From NCBI GenBank assembly GCA_947595045.1, contig CANQEN010000004.1, forward strand, positions 1 through 40,491: a DNA stretch of 40,491 nucleotides, read 5' to 3'. The DNA comes from an uncultured Bacilli bacterium (GTDB lineage Bacteria > Bacillota_I > Bacilli_A > RF39 > UBA660). The notes under the pieces were generated by a model that had not been told where the DNA came from, did no database searches, and saw nothing but the letters and a program-made list of their open reading frames with translations. This document shows, piece after piece, positions 8,486 through 17,420 of this stretch. Position 1 is the first letter of the stretch. Each line of letters opens with the position of its first letter. The position numbers and the translations under genes are program-made.

Positions 8486-8920
8486 GATAAGACAATGAGA
8501 CGTAGTATTATTTTAGAACATTATCAAAATCCTAAACATAAAGGATTAATTGATGATGATACATATATAAAAGTAAATATGAATAATGAATCATGTATTG
8601 ATGAAGTAAATGTACAAGTAAAAATAGAAGATAATAAAATAACTGATATTCGTTTTGATGGGGAAGCTTGTGCGATATGTACTAGTTCATCATCCATTAT
8701 GGTTGATACCTTAATTGGAAAAACGATTGATGAAGCTAAAGAAATTTTAATTAATTATGCTAATATGATTGATGAGAAAGAATATAATCCTGATCTTTTA
8801 GAACAGGCTATAGTTTATGATGATATCTATAAACAACCTAATCGTAAAAAATGTGCATTATTACCATGGTGGGGTATAGAGAAAATTTTAGGAGAATTAA
8901 TTAAAAATGATTGCCACTGA
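8483..8920 (+). CDS. sufU: SUF iron-sulfur scaffold/sulfur-transfer protein SufU
   Basis: Gram-positive SufU, which takes sulfur from the cysteine desulfurase SufS and passes it to the SufBCD scaffold. Conserved residues are visible: C38 and D40 in NESCID (counterpart of NPxCGD), C63 and C66 in GEACAIC, and C124 in RKKCALLPWWGI. The 145-residue length is normal, and the start MDKTMRRSIILEHYQNPKHKG aligns with the family N-terminus, so the upstream GTG at 8456 is unlikely. The SufS partner is 25 kb away in this window. The next ORF, a decayed gene, starts inside the sufU 3' end, and sufB follows. Expression may depend on the hairpin in the leader. Confidence 0.92.
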   Translation: MDKTMRRSIILEHYQNPKHKGLIDDDTYIKVNMNNESCIDEVNVQVKIEDNKITDIRFDGEACAICTSSSSIMVDTLIGKTIDEAKEILINYANMIDEKEYNPDLLEQAIVYDDIYKQPNRKKCALLPWWGIEKILGELIKNDCH

Positions 8921-9358
8921 TATTAAAATAGCTAAAATAGTTCAATTTGGAAATATTCAATATGAAGATGACAGTATATATCTAGATTTTATTCAGGATT
9001 ATTTGTGATATGTAATTGTTGTGGATGATAATATTATCGATATTTTTAATCATAAAATATATAAACAGTTACAAATGGTTGATGGAATTATACCTGAAGA
9101 ATATGTATATAATTTAGGTGATGATTTATATGCATATGAAGTTTATAGTACTGTAGCTTTTAATGTAAATGCAGATATATGGAAAATTTAAAAATTTTTG
9201 CTGAAGCAATTTATGAGTGGTACCAAAAATTAGCTAGTAATGATAAAGTTATTTTCTTTGATCAAGAAAATAATAGGTCTTTTAAATAAAAAAAATTAAA
9301 ACATAATAATTTATCTGATAACAAAGTATTACTTTATCCTAAAAAAGATGAGAAATAG
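8907..9358 (+). pseudogene. Decayed gene between sufU and sufB, function unknown
   Basis: An ATG at 8907 overlaps the sufU 3' end and has AGGAG 12 bases before it. The frame gives a protein-like sequence but hits TGA at 9006-9008, continues in the same frame (YVIVVDDNIIDIF and onward) to TAA at 9189-9191, moves to another frame near 9180 (ENLKIFAEAIYEWYQKLAS), hits TAA at 9287-9289, and then reads on to TAG at 9356. Two nonsense changes and one frameshift over 150 codons show a dead gene. Reading TGA as Trp would repair only the first lesion. The encoded protein, acidic and rich in Tyr and Asp, resembles no family I know. Confidence 0.75.
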
Positions 9359-9401
9359 TATTAATTTTAATAAATTTCTTTTTATTTTAGGGAATTTTTA
9401 G

Positions 9402-9407
9402 TATAAT
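9402..9407 (+). promoter_or_regulatory. Candidate -10 box of sufB
   Basis: TATAAT lies 15 bases before the sufB start, with no good -35 box (T-rich at 9379-9384). A start of transcription about 10 bases before the ATG would give a very short leader holding AGGTGATAAC. It suggests sufB has its own promoter after the decayed gene. Confidence 0.5.
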
Positions 9408-9422
9408 GAAATAGGTGATAAC

Positions 9423-10736
9423 ATGGACATAGTTGGGATAAGTACTGAAAAAGTAGAACAAATATCACGTATTAAACAAGAACCTGATTGGATGTGTTCT
9501 TTTAGAAAACAGGCGTATGCTAAATTTTGCAGTATTGCTCAACCTCTTTTTGGTCCAGAATTAACAATTGATTTTGATAAAATTACTTATTATAAGCCAA
9601 GAGTTAGTAAAAAAGTAGAAAAAGATTGGCAAAAAATACCTGAAGATGTTCGAACTACTTTTGATAAGTTAGGACTACCAGATGCTGAGCGGAAATATTT
9701 AGCGGGTATTGGTGCTCAATATGAGAGTGAAGCTGTTTATCATAATATGATTAAAGAATTAGAAGATAAACATATTATTTTTTGTGATACTGATACAGCT
9801 TTAAAGAAATATCCGGAAATATTTAAGAAATATTTCAATAAGTTAGTTAAATATGATGAAAATAAATATACTGCTTTAAATGGTGCGGTTTGGAGTGGGG
9901 GAACTTTTATTTATGTTCCACCGCATACTAAAATTGATCGACCATTGCAGAGTTATTTTCGAATGAATAGTGAAAATATGGGACAATTTGAGCGTACATT
10001 GATTATTGTTGATGATGATAGTGAATTACATTATATGGAAGGGTGTACAGCTCCAACTTATTCTACGGATTCACTTCACGCTGCAGTGGTAGAAATTTAT
10101 GTTGGTAAAAATGCTAAATGTCGATATACAACTATTCAGAATTGGTCGGATAATGTTTATAATTTAGTTACTAAAAGAGCTATTGTTGATGAAAATGGAT
10201 TAATGGAATGGATTGATGGTAATATCGGTTCTAGTGTAAATATGAAATATCCTTCTTGTATTCTATCTGGAACTGGTGCGAATGGTAAATGTATTTCTAT
10301 AGCTGTAGCTAATAAAAATCAAATTCAAGATACTGGGGCTAAAATGATACATTTGGCTCCTTATACAACGAGTGATATTATCAGTAAATCGATAGCAGCT
10401 AATGGTGGAGAGGCTGATTATCGAGGCACAGTGAGAATTAATAAAGGTGCTCATCATTCGGTAAGCCATATTAAGTGTGATACCATTATTATTGATAAAA
10501 TCTCTAAAAGTGATACTATTCCTAAAAATATAGTTGAAAATTCAACTTCTACTTTAAATCATGAAGCAACGGTGGCTAAAATCAGTCCTGATAAATTATT
10601 CTATCTTATGACTAGGGGAATAAGTGAAGAACGTGCTAAAGAATTAATTATTATGGGATTCATTGATCGCTTTCGCGAAGAATTACCAATGGAATATGCC
10701 GTTGAATTAAATGCTCTATTAAAAAATTATTTTTAA
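9423..10736 (+). CDS. sufB: Fe-S cluster assembly scaffold SufB
   Basis: Scaffold subunit of the SufBCD complex on which new iron-sulfur clusters are built. Recognisable segments are the N-terminal [18 protein letters not shown], then [23 protein letters not shown], the beta-helix core with [42 protein letters not shown], and the C-terminal [23 protein letters not shown]. At 437 residues it is slightly shorter than the usual 465. It stands apart from sufC, sufD and sufS, which are 22 kb downstream. The start ATG follows AGGTGATAAC. A strong terminator follows. The identity is secure. Confidence 0.96.
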   Translation: MDIVGISTEKVEQISRIKQEPDWMCSFRKQAYAKFCSIAQPLFGPELTIDFDKITYYKPRVSKKVEKDWQKIPEDVRTTFDKLGLPDAERKYLAGIGAQYESEAVYHNMIKELEDKHIIFCDTDTALKKYPEIFKKYFNKLVKYDENKYTALNGAVWSGGTFIYVPPHTKIDRPLQSYFRMNSENMGQFERTLIIVDDDSELHYMEGCTAPTYSTDSLHAAVVEIYVGKNAKCRYTTIQNWSDNVYNLVTKRAIVDENGLMEWIDGNIGSSVNMKYPSCILSGTGANGKCISIAVANKNQIQDTGAKMIHLAPYTTSDIISKSIAANGGEADYRGTVRINKGAHHSVSHIKCDTIIIDKISKSDTIPKNIVENSTSTLNHEATVAKISPDKLFYLMTRGISEERAKELIIMGFIDRFREELPMEYAVELNALLKNYF

Positions 10737-10740
10737 TATG

Positions 10741-10777
10741 AAAAATAGTAATATGCATAAGTATATTGCTATTTTTT
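10741..10777 (+). terminator. Intrinsic terminator of sufB
   Basis: A 14 bp stem (arms 10741-10754 and 10763-10776, one G-T pair) with an eight-base loop ends in seven T. It begins within 5 bases of the sufB stop. Confidence 0.85.
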
Positions 10778-10843
10778 TAATTTCAACTAATAAAATTTTG
10801 TAATTTGATTATTAAAATTATGTAGAAATTAAAAAATAGTTTT

Positions 10844-10872
10844 TTGCATGCTAAACTAGAAAATGTTATTAT
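10844..10872 (+). promoter_or_regulatory. Promoter of ssb
   Basis: TTGCAT (10844-10849) and TATTAT (10867-10872) are 17 bases apart. This puts the transcription start near 10880, after the in-frame TTG at 10844, which excludes that codon as the ssb start and supports the ATG at 10895. Confidence 0.65.
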
Positions 10873-10894
10873 GCAAGTGAAAGGAGGAATCAAT

Positions 10895-11236
10895 ATGCTT
10901 AATCAAGCAGTATTAGTTGGAAGAATTGTTCGTGATCCTGAATTAAAAGAAACAGAAAACGGTAACAAATTAGCAAAAATTACCTTAGCTGTTCCTCGTT
11001 CATTTAAAAATTCAGATGGAGAATATGAAACAGACTTCATTTCCTGCGTATTATGGAAAGGAGTTGCTGAGAGCACTGTAGAATATTGTAAACATGGCGA
11101 TTTAGTAGGCGTTAAGGGTCGTATTCAAACTAGGACCGTTGAATTAGAAGAAAATGAAAAAAAGCAATTAGTTGAAGTAGTAGCTGAAAAGGTTACTTTC
11201 TTATCCAGCAAGTCAAGAGAAAAGGATACTGATTAA
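10895..11236 (+). CDS. ssb: Single-stranded DNA-binding protein, short form
   Basis: OB-fold protein that coats single-stranded DNA in replication, repair and recombination. Family residues are MLNQAVLVGRIVRDPEL at the start, KLAKITLAVPRSFKN, YETDFISCVLWKGVAE and KHGDLVGVKGRIQTR. The product is 113 residues, the size of Bacillus SsbB rather than SsbA. After the OB fold it ends SKSREKDTD without the glycine/glutamine-rich linker or the acidic DDDxPF tip that recruits partner proteins. The start ATG at 10895 follows GGAGG with 6-7 bases of spacing. It has its own promoter. It is not next to rpsF and rpsR, the usual place of the main ssb, so it may be a second copy. Confidence 0.93.
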   Translation: MLNQAVLVGRIVRDPELKETENGNKLAKITLAVPRSFKNSDGEYETDFISCVLWKGVAESTVEYCKHGDLVGVKGRIQTRTVELEENEKKQLVEVVAEKVTFLSSKSREKDTD

Positions 11237-11363
11237 ATATTCTTTTTTCTATAATTATTTCAATTATAAAAGACAACTTTTCTTTTTTATTGGGGTATGA
11301 TACAATGATAATATAATAATAAAAATATTATATATTTATTAAAAAAGGAAAGAGAGTAGAGAT

Positions 11364-12638
11364 ATGACCATATTGGATGTAATTAATAAAAAGAAAAAAA
11401 AGCAAAAATTAAGTAAAGATGAAATTGTATTTTTTATTGATGGTATGTTAGATGGAAGTATTGCTGATTATCAAATTAGTGCTTTATTAATGGCTATTGT
11501 TTTAAATGGTATGGACTTAGAAGAAACTATTAATTTAACCGATGCGATGATTAATAGTGGCATTGTTATAAATTTGAGTTCCATAGATGGTGTAATTGTT
11601 GATAAGCATTCTACTGGTGGAGTAGGAGATAAGGTGACATTAATATTGGCTCCTTTATTAGCTTCACTTGGTATTAAAATTGCTAAAATGAGTGGTCGTG
11701 GATTGGGACATACGGGTGGAACTATAGATAAATTAGAATCTATACCTGGATATAAAGTAGAGATGAATCAAGCAGACTTTATTAAGCAAGTAAATGATAT
11801 AAATATATCGGTTATTAGTCAATCTCCTGAACTAGTTCCAGCCGATAAAAGACTATATGCTTTAAGAGATGTAACTGGTACAGTTGATTCAATACCTTTG
11901 ATTGCATCTAGTATTATGTCAAAAAAAATAGCTAGTGGGGCTGATTTAATTGTTATTGATGTTAAAGTTGGTAATGGTGCTCTTTTGAATACTTTGGAAG
12001 AGGCGAAAGAATTGGCTAAAACAATGGTATATATTGGTAAACATTATAATAAAATAGTTATCTGTGAATTAACGGATATGAGTGTCCCATTAGGATATGC
12101 TATTGGTAATTCTTTAGAAGTGAAAGAGGCAATTAATACCCTACAAGGAATTGGGCCAGATGATGTTATGGAATTAATTATATCTACAGCTTCAATGATT
12201 GTTGGTGCTGTTAAAAATGTAGGTATAGAAGAGGCTGAACAACTTTGTTTTAAACAGATTAATAATGGAGAAGCATATCAAAAATTTGTGGAATGGATTA
12301 AAGCACAAGGTGGTAATTTGGATAAGCTAGAAGTGTCAGAACACAGTGTTTCTGTTTATAGTGATAAAGCAGGATATATTAGTGGTATTAATACAATGCA
12401 ATTAGGGGAAATTGCGCGATTATTAGGAGCTGGTCGATTAAAACAAACTGATAAGATTGATTATAAAGTTGGGTTAGTTCTTAATCATAAAATTGGTGAT
12501 TATGTTGATGTTAATGATGAATTAGTTAAAATTTATTTAGGTGACAAAGATGTTAAGTTAAGTGCTGTTTTAGCTTGTTTTGAGATTAGTGATACTTATC
12601 CTAAAAAACTACCTTTAGTATATGATGTTATCAATTAA
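11364..12638 (+). CDS. pdp: Pyrimidine-nucleoside / thymidine phosphorylase
   Basis: Salvage enzyme that splits thymidine, deoxyuridine or uridine with phosphate into base and (deoxy)ribose 1-phosphate. Signatures are DKHSTGGVGDKVTLILAPLLASLG (key KHSTGGVGDK at 81-90) and MSGRGLGHTGGTIDKLE (109-125). The length of 424 is near the usual 433 and the domain order is normal: a helical domain, the alpha/beta phosphate-binding domain, and a C-terminal lipoyl-like domain. The start ATG follows GGAAAGAGAG. The gene precedes rpoZ, a YihY protein and deoD, so a nucleoside salvage group is likely. I cannot separate thymidine-specific (deoA) from pyrimidine-general (pdp) activity by reading; Gram-positives usually have pdp. 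Confidence 0.92.
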   Translation: MTILDVINKKKKKQKLSKDEIVFFIDGMLDGSIADYQISALLMAIVLNGMDLEETINLTDAMINSGIVINLSSIDGVIVDKHSTGGVGDKVTLILAPLLASLGIKIAKMSGRGLGHTGGTIDKLESIPGYKVEMNQADFIKQVNDINISVISQSPELVPADKRLYALRDVTGTVDSIPLIASSIMSKKIASGADLIVIDVKVGNGALLNTLEEAKELAKTMVYIGKHYNKIVICELTDMSVPLGYAIGNSLEVKEAINTLQGIGPDDVMELIISTASMIVGAVKNVGIEEAEQLCFKQINNGEAYQKFVEWIKAQGGNLDKLEVSEHSVSVYSDKAGYISGINTMQLGEIARLLGAGRLKQTDKIDYKVGLVLNHKIGDYVDVNDELVKIYLGDKDVKLSAVLACFEISDTYPKKLPLVYDVIN

Positions 12639-12670
12639 TGTAAAATTTTTGTCAATTTAACACGTACTTA

Positions 12671-12699
12671 TTGAACTAATAAATAAAATATATTATTAT
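12671..12699 (+). promoter_or_regulatory. Promoter of rpoZ-yihY-deoD
   Basis: TTGAAC (12671-12676) and TATTAT (12694-12699) are separated by 17 bases, with the rpoZ start 22 bases after the -10 box. It suggests that rpoZ and the following genes are transcribed apart from pdp. Confidence 0.6.
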
Positions 12700-12721
12700 C
12701 ATAATAGGGAGCGTGATTAAA

Positions 12722-12928
12722 ATGATTTATCCATCGATTGATAAGTTATTACAAAAAGTTGGGTCTAAGTATTTATTAGTTAATATTGTAGCTAAACGCG
12801 CTAAGGAAATGGATGAAACAGAATATTATCAAATGAACGAGAGTGAATATGTCTCATCTAAATCTATTGGTAAAGCGTTAGAAGAAATAGCAAAAGATCT
12901 TATTATATTAGGTTCAGATGAAAAATAA
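12722..12928 (+). CDS. rpoZ: RNA polymerase omega subunit
   Basis: Small subunit that helps beta-prime fold and assemble. The 68-residue product matches the family: MIYPSIDKLLQKVGSKYLLVNIVAKRAKEM, with the conserved SKY.LV...AKRA pattern, and the later SKSIGKALEEIAKDLI. I chose the ATG at 12722, preceded by GGGAG, rather than the in-frame codon at 12713. The usual neighbours gmk and coaBC are not present; instead a YihY membrane protein gene overlaps its last 11 bases, so both are translated from one mRNA. Confidence 0.9.
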   Translation: MIYPSIDKLLQKVGSKYLLVNIVAKRAKEMDETEYYQMNESEYVSSKSIGKALEEIAKDLIILGSDEK

Positions 12929-13751
12929 AATAGTAAATAAGATTAAAGAAGTATTAGCTAGATTATGGTTTGTAATTAATAAACCTATGGTAGGTGTGTT
13001 GCCTGGACAAATTGCCTTTTTTTTAGTTCTATCTATTTTTCCTATCCTAATTTTAATTGGTTTAATAGGTTCGACATTTGATATTTCCATAGGAACTATA
13101 TTAGACTTTTTTAAAGGTGCTTTGCCTAAAGAAATAATTGAATTGTTAGCTAATTTTCTTGATGGTAAAGGTTTTGATACTAATATTGGTTTTTCAATGA
13201 TTTCAGGATTCTTAATTGCTAGTAATGGAGCTCATTCTATTATTATGGCTTCTAATACTTTATATGGTTTTCCTAATGATAGCTATATTAAAAGAAGAAT
13301 TAAAGCTTTATTTATTATAATACTATTAATGCTATTGTTCTTTTTAACTTTCTTTGTATTAGCATTTGGAAATATTATACTTAAAATAATATTTGAAGTA
13401 TTGGATATGAGTGATTATTTATCATTAATATATCATTTATTTATATATTTCAAATGGCCTGTTGTTATGTTTTTTATGTTTTTTGTTATTAAGCTTATTT
13501 ATACTATTGCGCCAGATTGGAATGTATTAAGTCAGCAAACAACTAGAGGGGCATGGTTTACTACAATAGGGTGGATAGTAGCAACCTTTATATATTCTTG
13601 CTATGTTAATTATTTTACATCATATGATATTTTTTACGGTAGTTTATCTAGTATTGTTGTTATGATGATTTGGATTTATGTTTTGTCTTATATATTAGTA
13701 GTAGGGATTGCTATTAATGTGAGTGATTATGAGATCAATCATAGAGATTGA
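12918..13751 (+). CDS. YihY/BrkB-family inner-membrane protein
   Basis: Integral membrane protein of 277 residues with about six hydrophobic segments: around 24-46, 85-105, 124-148, 170-195, 205-232 and 240-265. The family pattern is visible near the start (PGQIAFFLVLSIFPILILIG), then SNGAHSIIMASNTLYGF, and WFTTIGWIVATFIYSCYVNYF followed by YGSLSSIVVMMIWIYV. These are the YihY/BrkB (UPF0761) hallmarks. The function is not settled; the old ribonuclease BN name is wrong. Its start overlaps rpoZ by 11 bases, which implies coupled translation. It ends with TGA, one of the clear uses of TGA as a stop in this window. Confidence 0.88.
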   Translation: MKNKIVNKIKEVLARLWFVINKPMVGVLPGQIAFFLVLSIFPILILIGLIGSTFDISIGTILDFFKGALPKEIIELLANFLDGKGFDTNIGFSMISGFLIASNGAHSIIMASNTLYGFPNDSYIKRRIKALFIIILLMLLFFLTFFVLAFGNIILKIIFEVLDMSDYLSLIYHLFIYFKWPVVMFFMFFVIKLIYTIAPDWNVLSQQTTRGAWFTTIGWIVATFIYSCYVNYFTSYDIFYGSLSSIVVMMIWIYVLSYILVVGIAINVSDYEINHRD

Positions 13752-13783
13752 TCTTTTAATAAATATATTAAAGGAGGAATAAA

Positions 13784-14491
13784 ATGACACCACATATTGA
13801 AGCTCAAAAGGGTGAGATTGCCCCAACAGTAATAATGCCGGGTGATCCATTAAGAGCAAAATATATTGCTGAAAATTATTTGGAGAATGTTAAGTTAGTT
13901 AGTAAGGTTAGAAATATTTATGCTTATACTGGCGTTTATAAAGGTCATACAATTACAGTAATGGCATCTGGAATGGGAATTCCAAGTATAGGGATTTACT
14001 CTTATGAGTTATATCATGAGTATAATGTTCAAAATATTATTAGAGTTGGCTCATGTGGTACTTATACAAAAGATTTAAATTTATATGATGTGGTATTAGT
14101 TAATTCATGCTACTCAGAATCAAGTTATTTAAAAGTTCAAAGTAATCTTGATGATAATGAATTAAAGTCATCTCAAGATCTTAATTTATATATTACCCAA
14201 GCTGCAGATAAAAATAACATACCTCTTACAATTACTAAAGCATATTGTACTGATGTATTTTATAAAAAGGAAGATAATTATGAAGAAATTAAAGATAAAT
14301 ATGGTTGTTTAGTTTGTGAAATGGAATCATTTGGGTTATTTGCCAATGCTAAACTATTAAATAAACGTGCTACTTGTCTTTTAACAGTATCTGATAGCCT
14401 AATTACAAAAGAAGAAACAACAAGTGAGGAACGTGAAAAATCATTTAACAATATGATAAAATTAGCACTTGAAACAGCAATATTATTATAA
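13784..14491 (+). CDS. deoD: Purine-nucleoside phosphorylase, DeoD type
   Basis: Hexameric salvage enzyme that converts purine (deoxy)nucleosides and phosphate to base and (deoxy)ribose 1-phosphate. The sequence is typical: MTPHIEAQKGEIAPTVIMPGDPLRAKYIAENYL (phosphate-binding GDPLRA), VMASGMGIPSIGIYSYELY, IRVGSCGTY, the CEMESFGLFA segment that binds ribose, and LLTVSDSL with the catalytic Asp. The 235-residue length is normal. AGGAGG stands before the ATG. With pdp it covers both purine and pyrimidine nucleosides; the shared product deoxyribose 1-phosphate would go on through deoB and deoC, which are not in this window. Confidence 0.95.
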   Translation: MTPHIEAQKGEIAPTVIMPGDPLRAKYIAENYLENVKLVSKVRNIYAYTGVYKGHTITVMASGMGIPSIGIYSYELYHEYNVQNIIRVGSCGTYTKDLNLYDVVLVNSCYSESSYLKVQSNLDDNELKSSQDLNLYITQAADKNNIPLTITKAYCTDVFYKKEDNYEEIKDKYGCLVCEMESFGLFANAKLLNKRATCLLTVSDSLITKEETTSEEREKSFNNMIKLALETAILL

Positions 14492-14539
14492 AAAGATAGT
14501 AATAAATATCAGAAATGGTTAATAATAGAAGTAGGTGAT

Positions 14540-15802
14540 ATGATGAACTATCAAAAGATAAAAACTGATTTTTATAATTTGCATATGATACAGACAGATA
14601 AATTTAAAACTATATCTATTAAAGTTAATTTAAAACGTAAAATCAAAAAAGATGAAATTACGAAAAGTAATATGTTAATTAATGTATTATTTGATTCAAC
14701 TGCAAAATATAGCAATAAACGTTTATTAGAAATTGAGACAGAAGAATTATATGGATTGAAATATCGTGGATCAAATTATCAATCTGGTATATATACTGTT
14801 ATGAGTTTTGATATAGTGTTGTTAATGGAGAAATATACAGAACCTGGTATGATAGAAAAATCATTAGCATTTTTATCAGAAATTATATTTAATCCTAATA
14901 TCAAAGATAATGGATTTGAAGAAACTAGTTTTAAAATGGCTTATCAATTAATGGACGATTATATTAGTTCATTGGAAGAAAATACACCATTATATAGTCA
15001 AATCAGAATGTTAGAGGATATGAATGATAAAGCCGTTTTTGCTTATCGAAGTTCAGGATATAAGGACGATTTAAATAATATTAATCGCTTTAATCTGTAT
15101 CAGTATTATTTAGATATTTTAGCTAATGCTATGGTAGATATTTTTGTAATTGGTAATTTTGATACAGAAAAAATGCAAAAGACTATTTTAAAATATTTAC
15201 CATTTAAATCTAAGCCAGCATTTAATGAATCACATTTTATATCTTATAATAGTATACATAGTACCGTGCAAGAATATATAGAGCATAAAAATATTAATCA
15301 GAGTCGATTAGTTATGGGAGCTTTGCTCAAAGATGCTAGTGATTTTGAATTACGATATGTATTTATGATTTATAATTATATTTTAGGAGGTAGTCCTGAT
15401 TCTAAGTTATTTAAGCATGTTAGAGAAAAAGAATCGTTGTGTTATAATATTTCATCGACACATCAACCATTGGTTAGTTTATTAATTATTCAAGCTGGCA
15501 TTAATAAAGACCAATATAGAAAAGCAGTAAATTTAATTAAACAAGAACTAGAAAGTATGAAAAAGGGAGAATTTTTAGAAGAAGATTTAATTAAAGCAAA
15601 GTCAACTTATATTAATTCACTATACGAATTACAGGATAATGAAGATAGTATTATATCTTTGTATAGTGGTATTGAATATTTAAACTCTGATGATATTGAT
15701 ACTAGAATTAATAAAATTCAAAAAGTATCATTAGAAGATGTTAGGAAGTTAGCTAATAAGATATACTTAGATACGATATATCTATTAGAGGGGAATGATT
15801 AA
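14540..15802 (+). CDS. ymfF: M16-family peptidase-like protein YmfF (inactive partner)
   Basis: A 420-residue protein of the M16 (pitrilysin/insulinase) fold without the HxxEH zinc site, as in Bacillus YmfF. Family-like segments include LLEIETEELYGLKYRG near 60-75, and NYILGGSPDSKLFKHVREKESLCYNISS near 280-305, which matches the C-terminal half of M16 proteins. Its stop codon is immediately followed by the ATG of the zinc-containing YmfH, so the two are co-translated and probably form a heterodimer, as M16 pairs usually do. The substrate is unknown; related pairs process small peptides. AGGTGAT lies just before tandem ATG codons, and either may be used. Confidence 0.82.
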   Translation: MMNYQKIKTDFYNLHMIQTDKFKTISIKVNLKRKIKKDEITKSNMLINVLFDSTAKYSNKRLLEIETEELYGLKYRGSNYQSGIYTVMSFDIVLLMEKYTEPGMIEKSLAFLSEIIFNPNIKDNGFEETSFKMAYQLMDDYISSLEENTPLYSQIRMLEDMNDKAVFAYRSSGYKDDLNNINRFNLYQYYLDILANAMVDIFVIGNFDTEKMQKTILKYLPFKSKPAFNESHFISYNSIHSTVQEYIEHKNINQSRLVMGALLKDASDFELRYVFMIYNYILGGSPDSKLFKHVREKESLCYNISSTHQPLVSLLIIQAGINKDQYRKAVNLIKQELESMKKGEFLEEDLIKAKSTYINSLYELQDNEDSIISLYSGIEYLNSDDIDTRINKIQKVSLEDVRKLANKIYLDTIYLLEGND

Positions 15803-17086
15803 ATGATAAAAAGAACTTTTACTAACTTAGACATAGATTTATATGAAGAAAAAATAGATAATGGTTTATCAATTTATGTTGTTCCAATGACTAAGGTTAA
15901 TAATATATATGCTACCTTCACTACTAATTATGGTAATATGCAAAATGAATTTATCCCAATTGGTAAAAATGATTATATTAAAGTACCTATGGGAGTAGCT
16001 CATTTTTTAGAGCATAAAGTTTTTGAGAGTGCTGATGGTAGTGATCCTTTTTCATTCTATACAGAAAATGGTGCAGATGCTAACGCTAATACGTCTAATT
16101 ACCGTACTACTTATCTGTTTTCTGGTGCCAGTAAATTTAATGAAAATTTAGAATATTTATTAGATTTTGTTCAAAGTCCATATTTTACAGATGAAAATGT
16201 TGAAAAAGAAAAAGGAATTATTGAACAAGAAATTAATTTATATGCTGATATTCCTTATTGGAAAGTGTATAATCGTATTATTTTTAATTCATTTGTTAAT
16301 AATCCTATTCGATATCCAATTGAAGGTACTAAAGAAAGTATTTCAAATATTAATAAAGAAATACTTTATGATGCTTATAATACCTTTTATCATCCATCTA
16401 ATATGTTCTTAATTGTAGTTGGCAATGTTAAAGTAGAAGATGTTATTGATTTAGTTAAAAAGAATCAAGAAAATAAAACATTTTTAAAGCCATATAATAT
16501 TAAAACTAAACTAATAAAAGAACCTGATGAAGTATATAAACCACTTGATATTATTGAAGCTGATGTTATTATACCTAAAGCAGCTATTTCATATAAACTT
16601 AATATTAGGGATATGGATTTTGAAAAGATATATCAATATTTGCTAATATTTTTAAGCATTAAGTTAGGACCAACATCAAAATTAAATAATGAATTAAGAA
16701 ACGAAGGACTTATTTCTAATGCAATAGACTATGATATTGTATATACAGATACCCATATTTTGTATTTTATTAGTATTGAAAGTTATGAACCAGAGAAAGT
16801 ATTAGATAGAATTAAACAAGAGATGAATGATAGAAATATTTTAGAACCAACTTTTTTGCGAAAGAAAAAAGTGTTAAAAAGTTCTAAAGTTTTTAGAAGT
16901 GATGATATCTTTGCTATTAGTTCTAAAATTAATCAAGATTTAATTCAATATGGTAAAATACGTACTGATATAATTCCTTATATTGACTCATTAAATTATA
17001 ATGAATTTCAAAAGTTGCTTAATCAGCTAGATTTTAACAACACTGCTCAAGTAATTTTAAAAAATCATTTGCATTCTAATAAATAG
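15803..17086 (+). CDS. ymfH: M16-family zinc peptidase YmfH
   Basis: Active member of an M16 peptidase pair. The inverted zinc motif HFLEH is at 67-71 (H67, E70, H71), and the third metal ligand lies about 75 residues later in EKGIIEQEINLY (E141 or E143). SFYTENGADANANTSNYRTTYLFSG follows, typical of the family. The C-terminal half includes YKLNIRDMDFEKIYQYLLIFLSIKLGPTSKLNNELRNEG (key residues LGPTSKLNNELRNEG). Length 427 is normal. It starts directly after the ymfF stop; AGGGGAATGAT lies within the ymfF end. No signal peptide is seen, so it acts in the cytoplasm. The ymfFH pair is widespread in Bacilli, where its neighbours differ. Confidence 0.88.
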   Translation: MIKRTFTNLDIDLYEEKIDNGLSIYVVPMTKVNNIYATFTTNYGNMQNEFIPIGKNDYIKVPMGVAHFLEHKVFESADGSDPFSFYTENGADANANTSNYRTTYLFSGASKFNENLEYLLDFVQSPYFTDENVEKEKGIIEQEINLYADIPYWKVYNRIIFNSFVNNPIRYPIEGTKESISNINKEILYDAYNTFYHPSNMFLIVVGNVKVEDVIDLVKKNQENKTFLKPYNIKTKLIKEPDEVYKPLDIIEADVIIPKAAISYKLNIRDMDFEKIYQYLLIFLSIKLGPTSKLNNELRNEGLISNAIDYDIVYTDTHILYFISIESYEPEKVLDRIKQEMNDRNILEPTFLRKKKVLKSSKVFRSDDIFAISSKINQDLIQYGKIRTDIIPYIDSLNYNEFQKLLNQLDFNNTAQVILKNHLHSNK

Positions 17087-17120
17087 TATGGTATATTAAT
17101 ATATAGTTAAGGAGGAACTT

Positions 17121-17327
17121 ATGCAAGTTGTATTAATAATTATTTCTGTTCTATTAATTGCAATTGTATTATTACAAAGTGGTAAAGCTGAAAATGCTTC
17201 TGATATTATTAGTGGTGGCAATAGTGATTTATTTAGTAATCGAAAAGAAAGAGGTGGTGAATTATTCATCACTAGACTAACTTTTTGTTTAGGGGTCTTA
17301 TTCTTTGTTATATGTATTATTATGTAA
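17121..17327 (+). CDS. secG: Protein translocase subunit SecG
   Basis: Small membrane subunit of the SecYEG channel. The 68-residue product has two hydrophobic segments (about 2-18 and 50-67) joined by a cytoplasmic loop with the family's ALxxLQSGK-like stretch (here IVLLQSGKAENASD) and GGNSDLFSNRKERGGE. AAGGAGG precedes the ATG. It is followed at once by a terminator. Usually secG lies before rnr and smpB; here it lies between ymfH and dnaB. Confidence 0.9.
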   Translation: MQVVLIIISVLLIAIVLLQSGKAENASDIISGGNSDLFSNRKERGGELFITRLTFCLGVLFFVICIIM

Positions 17328-17350
17328 AAGACGATTTGAGTCTTTTTTTT
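17326..17350 (+). terminator. Intrinsic terminator of secG
   Basis: AAAAGAC (17326-17332) and GTCTTTT (17340-17346) form a perfect 7 bp stem around a seven-base loop, followed by a run of T to 17350. The left arm overlaps the secG stop codon. Confidence 0.85.
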
Positions 17351-17420
17351 GATTTTAGATTATGGTAAAATATTATATTAGTAATAGTTTTATAGTAGCG
17401 ATGAAATATAGGAGGTTTTA

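Noticed and set aside
9006-9008. TGA read as Trp (Mycoplasma code)
   Set aside because: Several intact genes end on TGA at normal family lengths, Trp is TGG throughout, and the same frame has further lesions that recoding would not repair.
10844-10894. N-terminal extension of SSB from the TTG at 10844
   Set aside because: That codon overlaps the -35 box of the ssb promoter; GGAGG and family alignment favour the ATG at 10895.
11250-11268. TATAATT/AATTATA repeat after ssb as a terminator
   Set aside because: All-AT stem of 7 bp with no T run directly after it; common by chance in this AT-rich sequence.
16167-16412. 81-codon frame inside ymfH
   Set aside because: It lies out of frame within a well-conserved peptidase gene and has no start signal.
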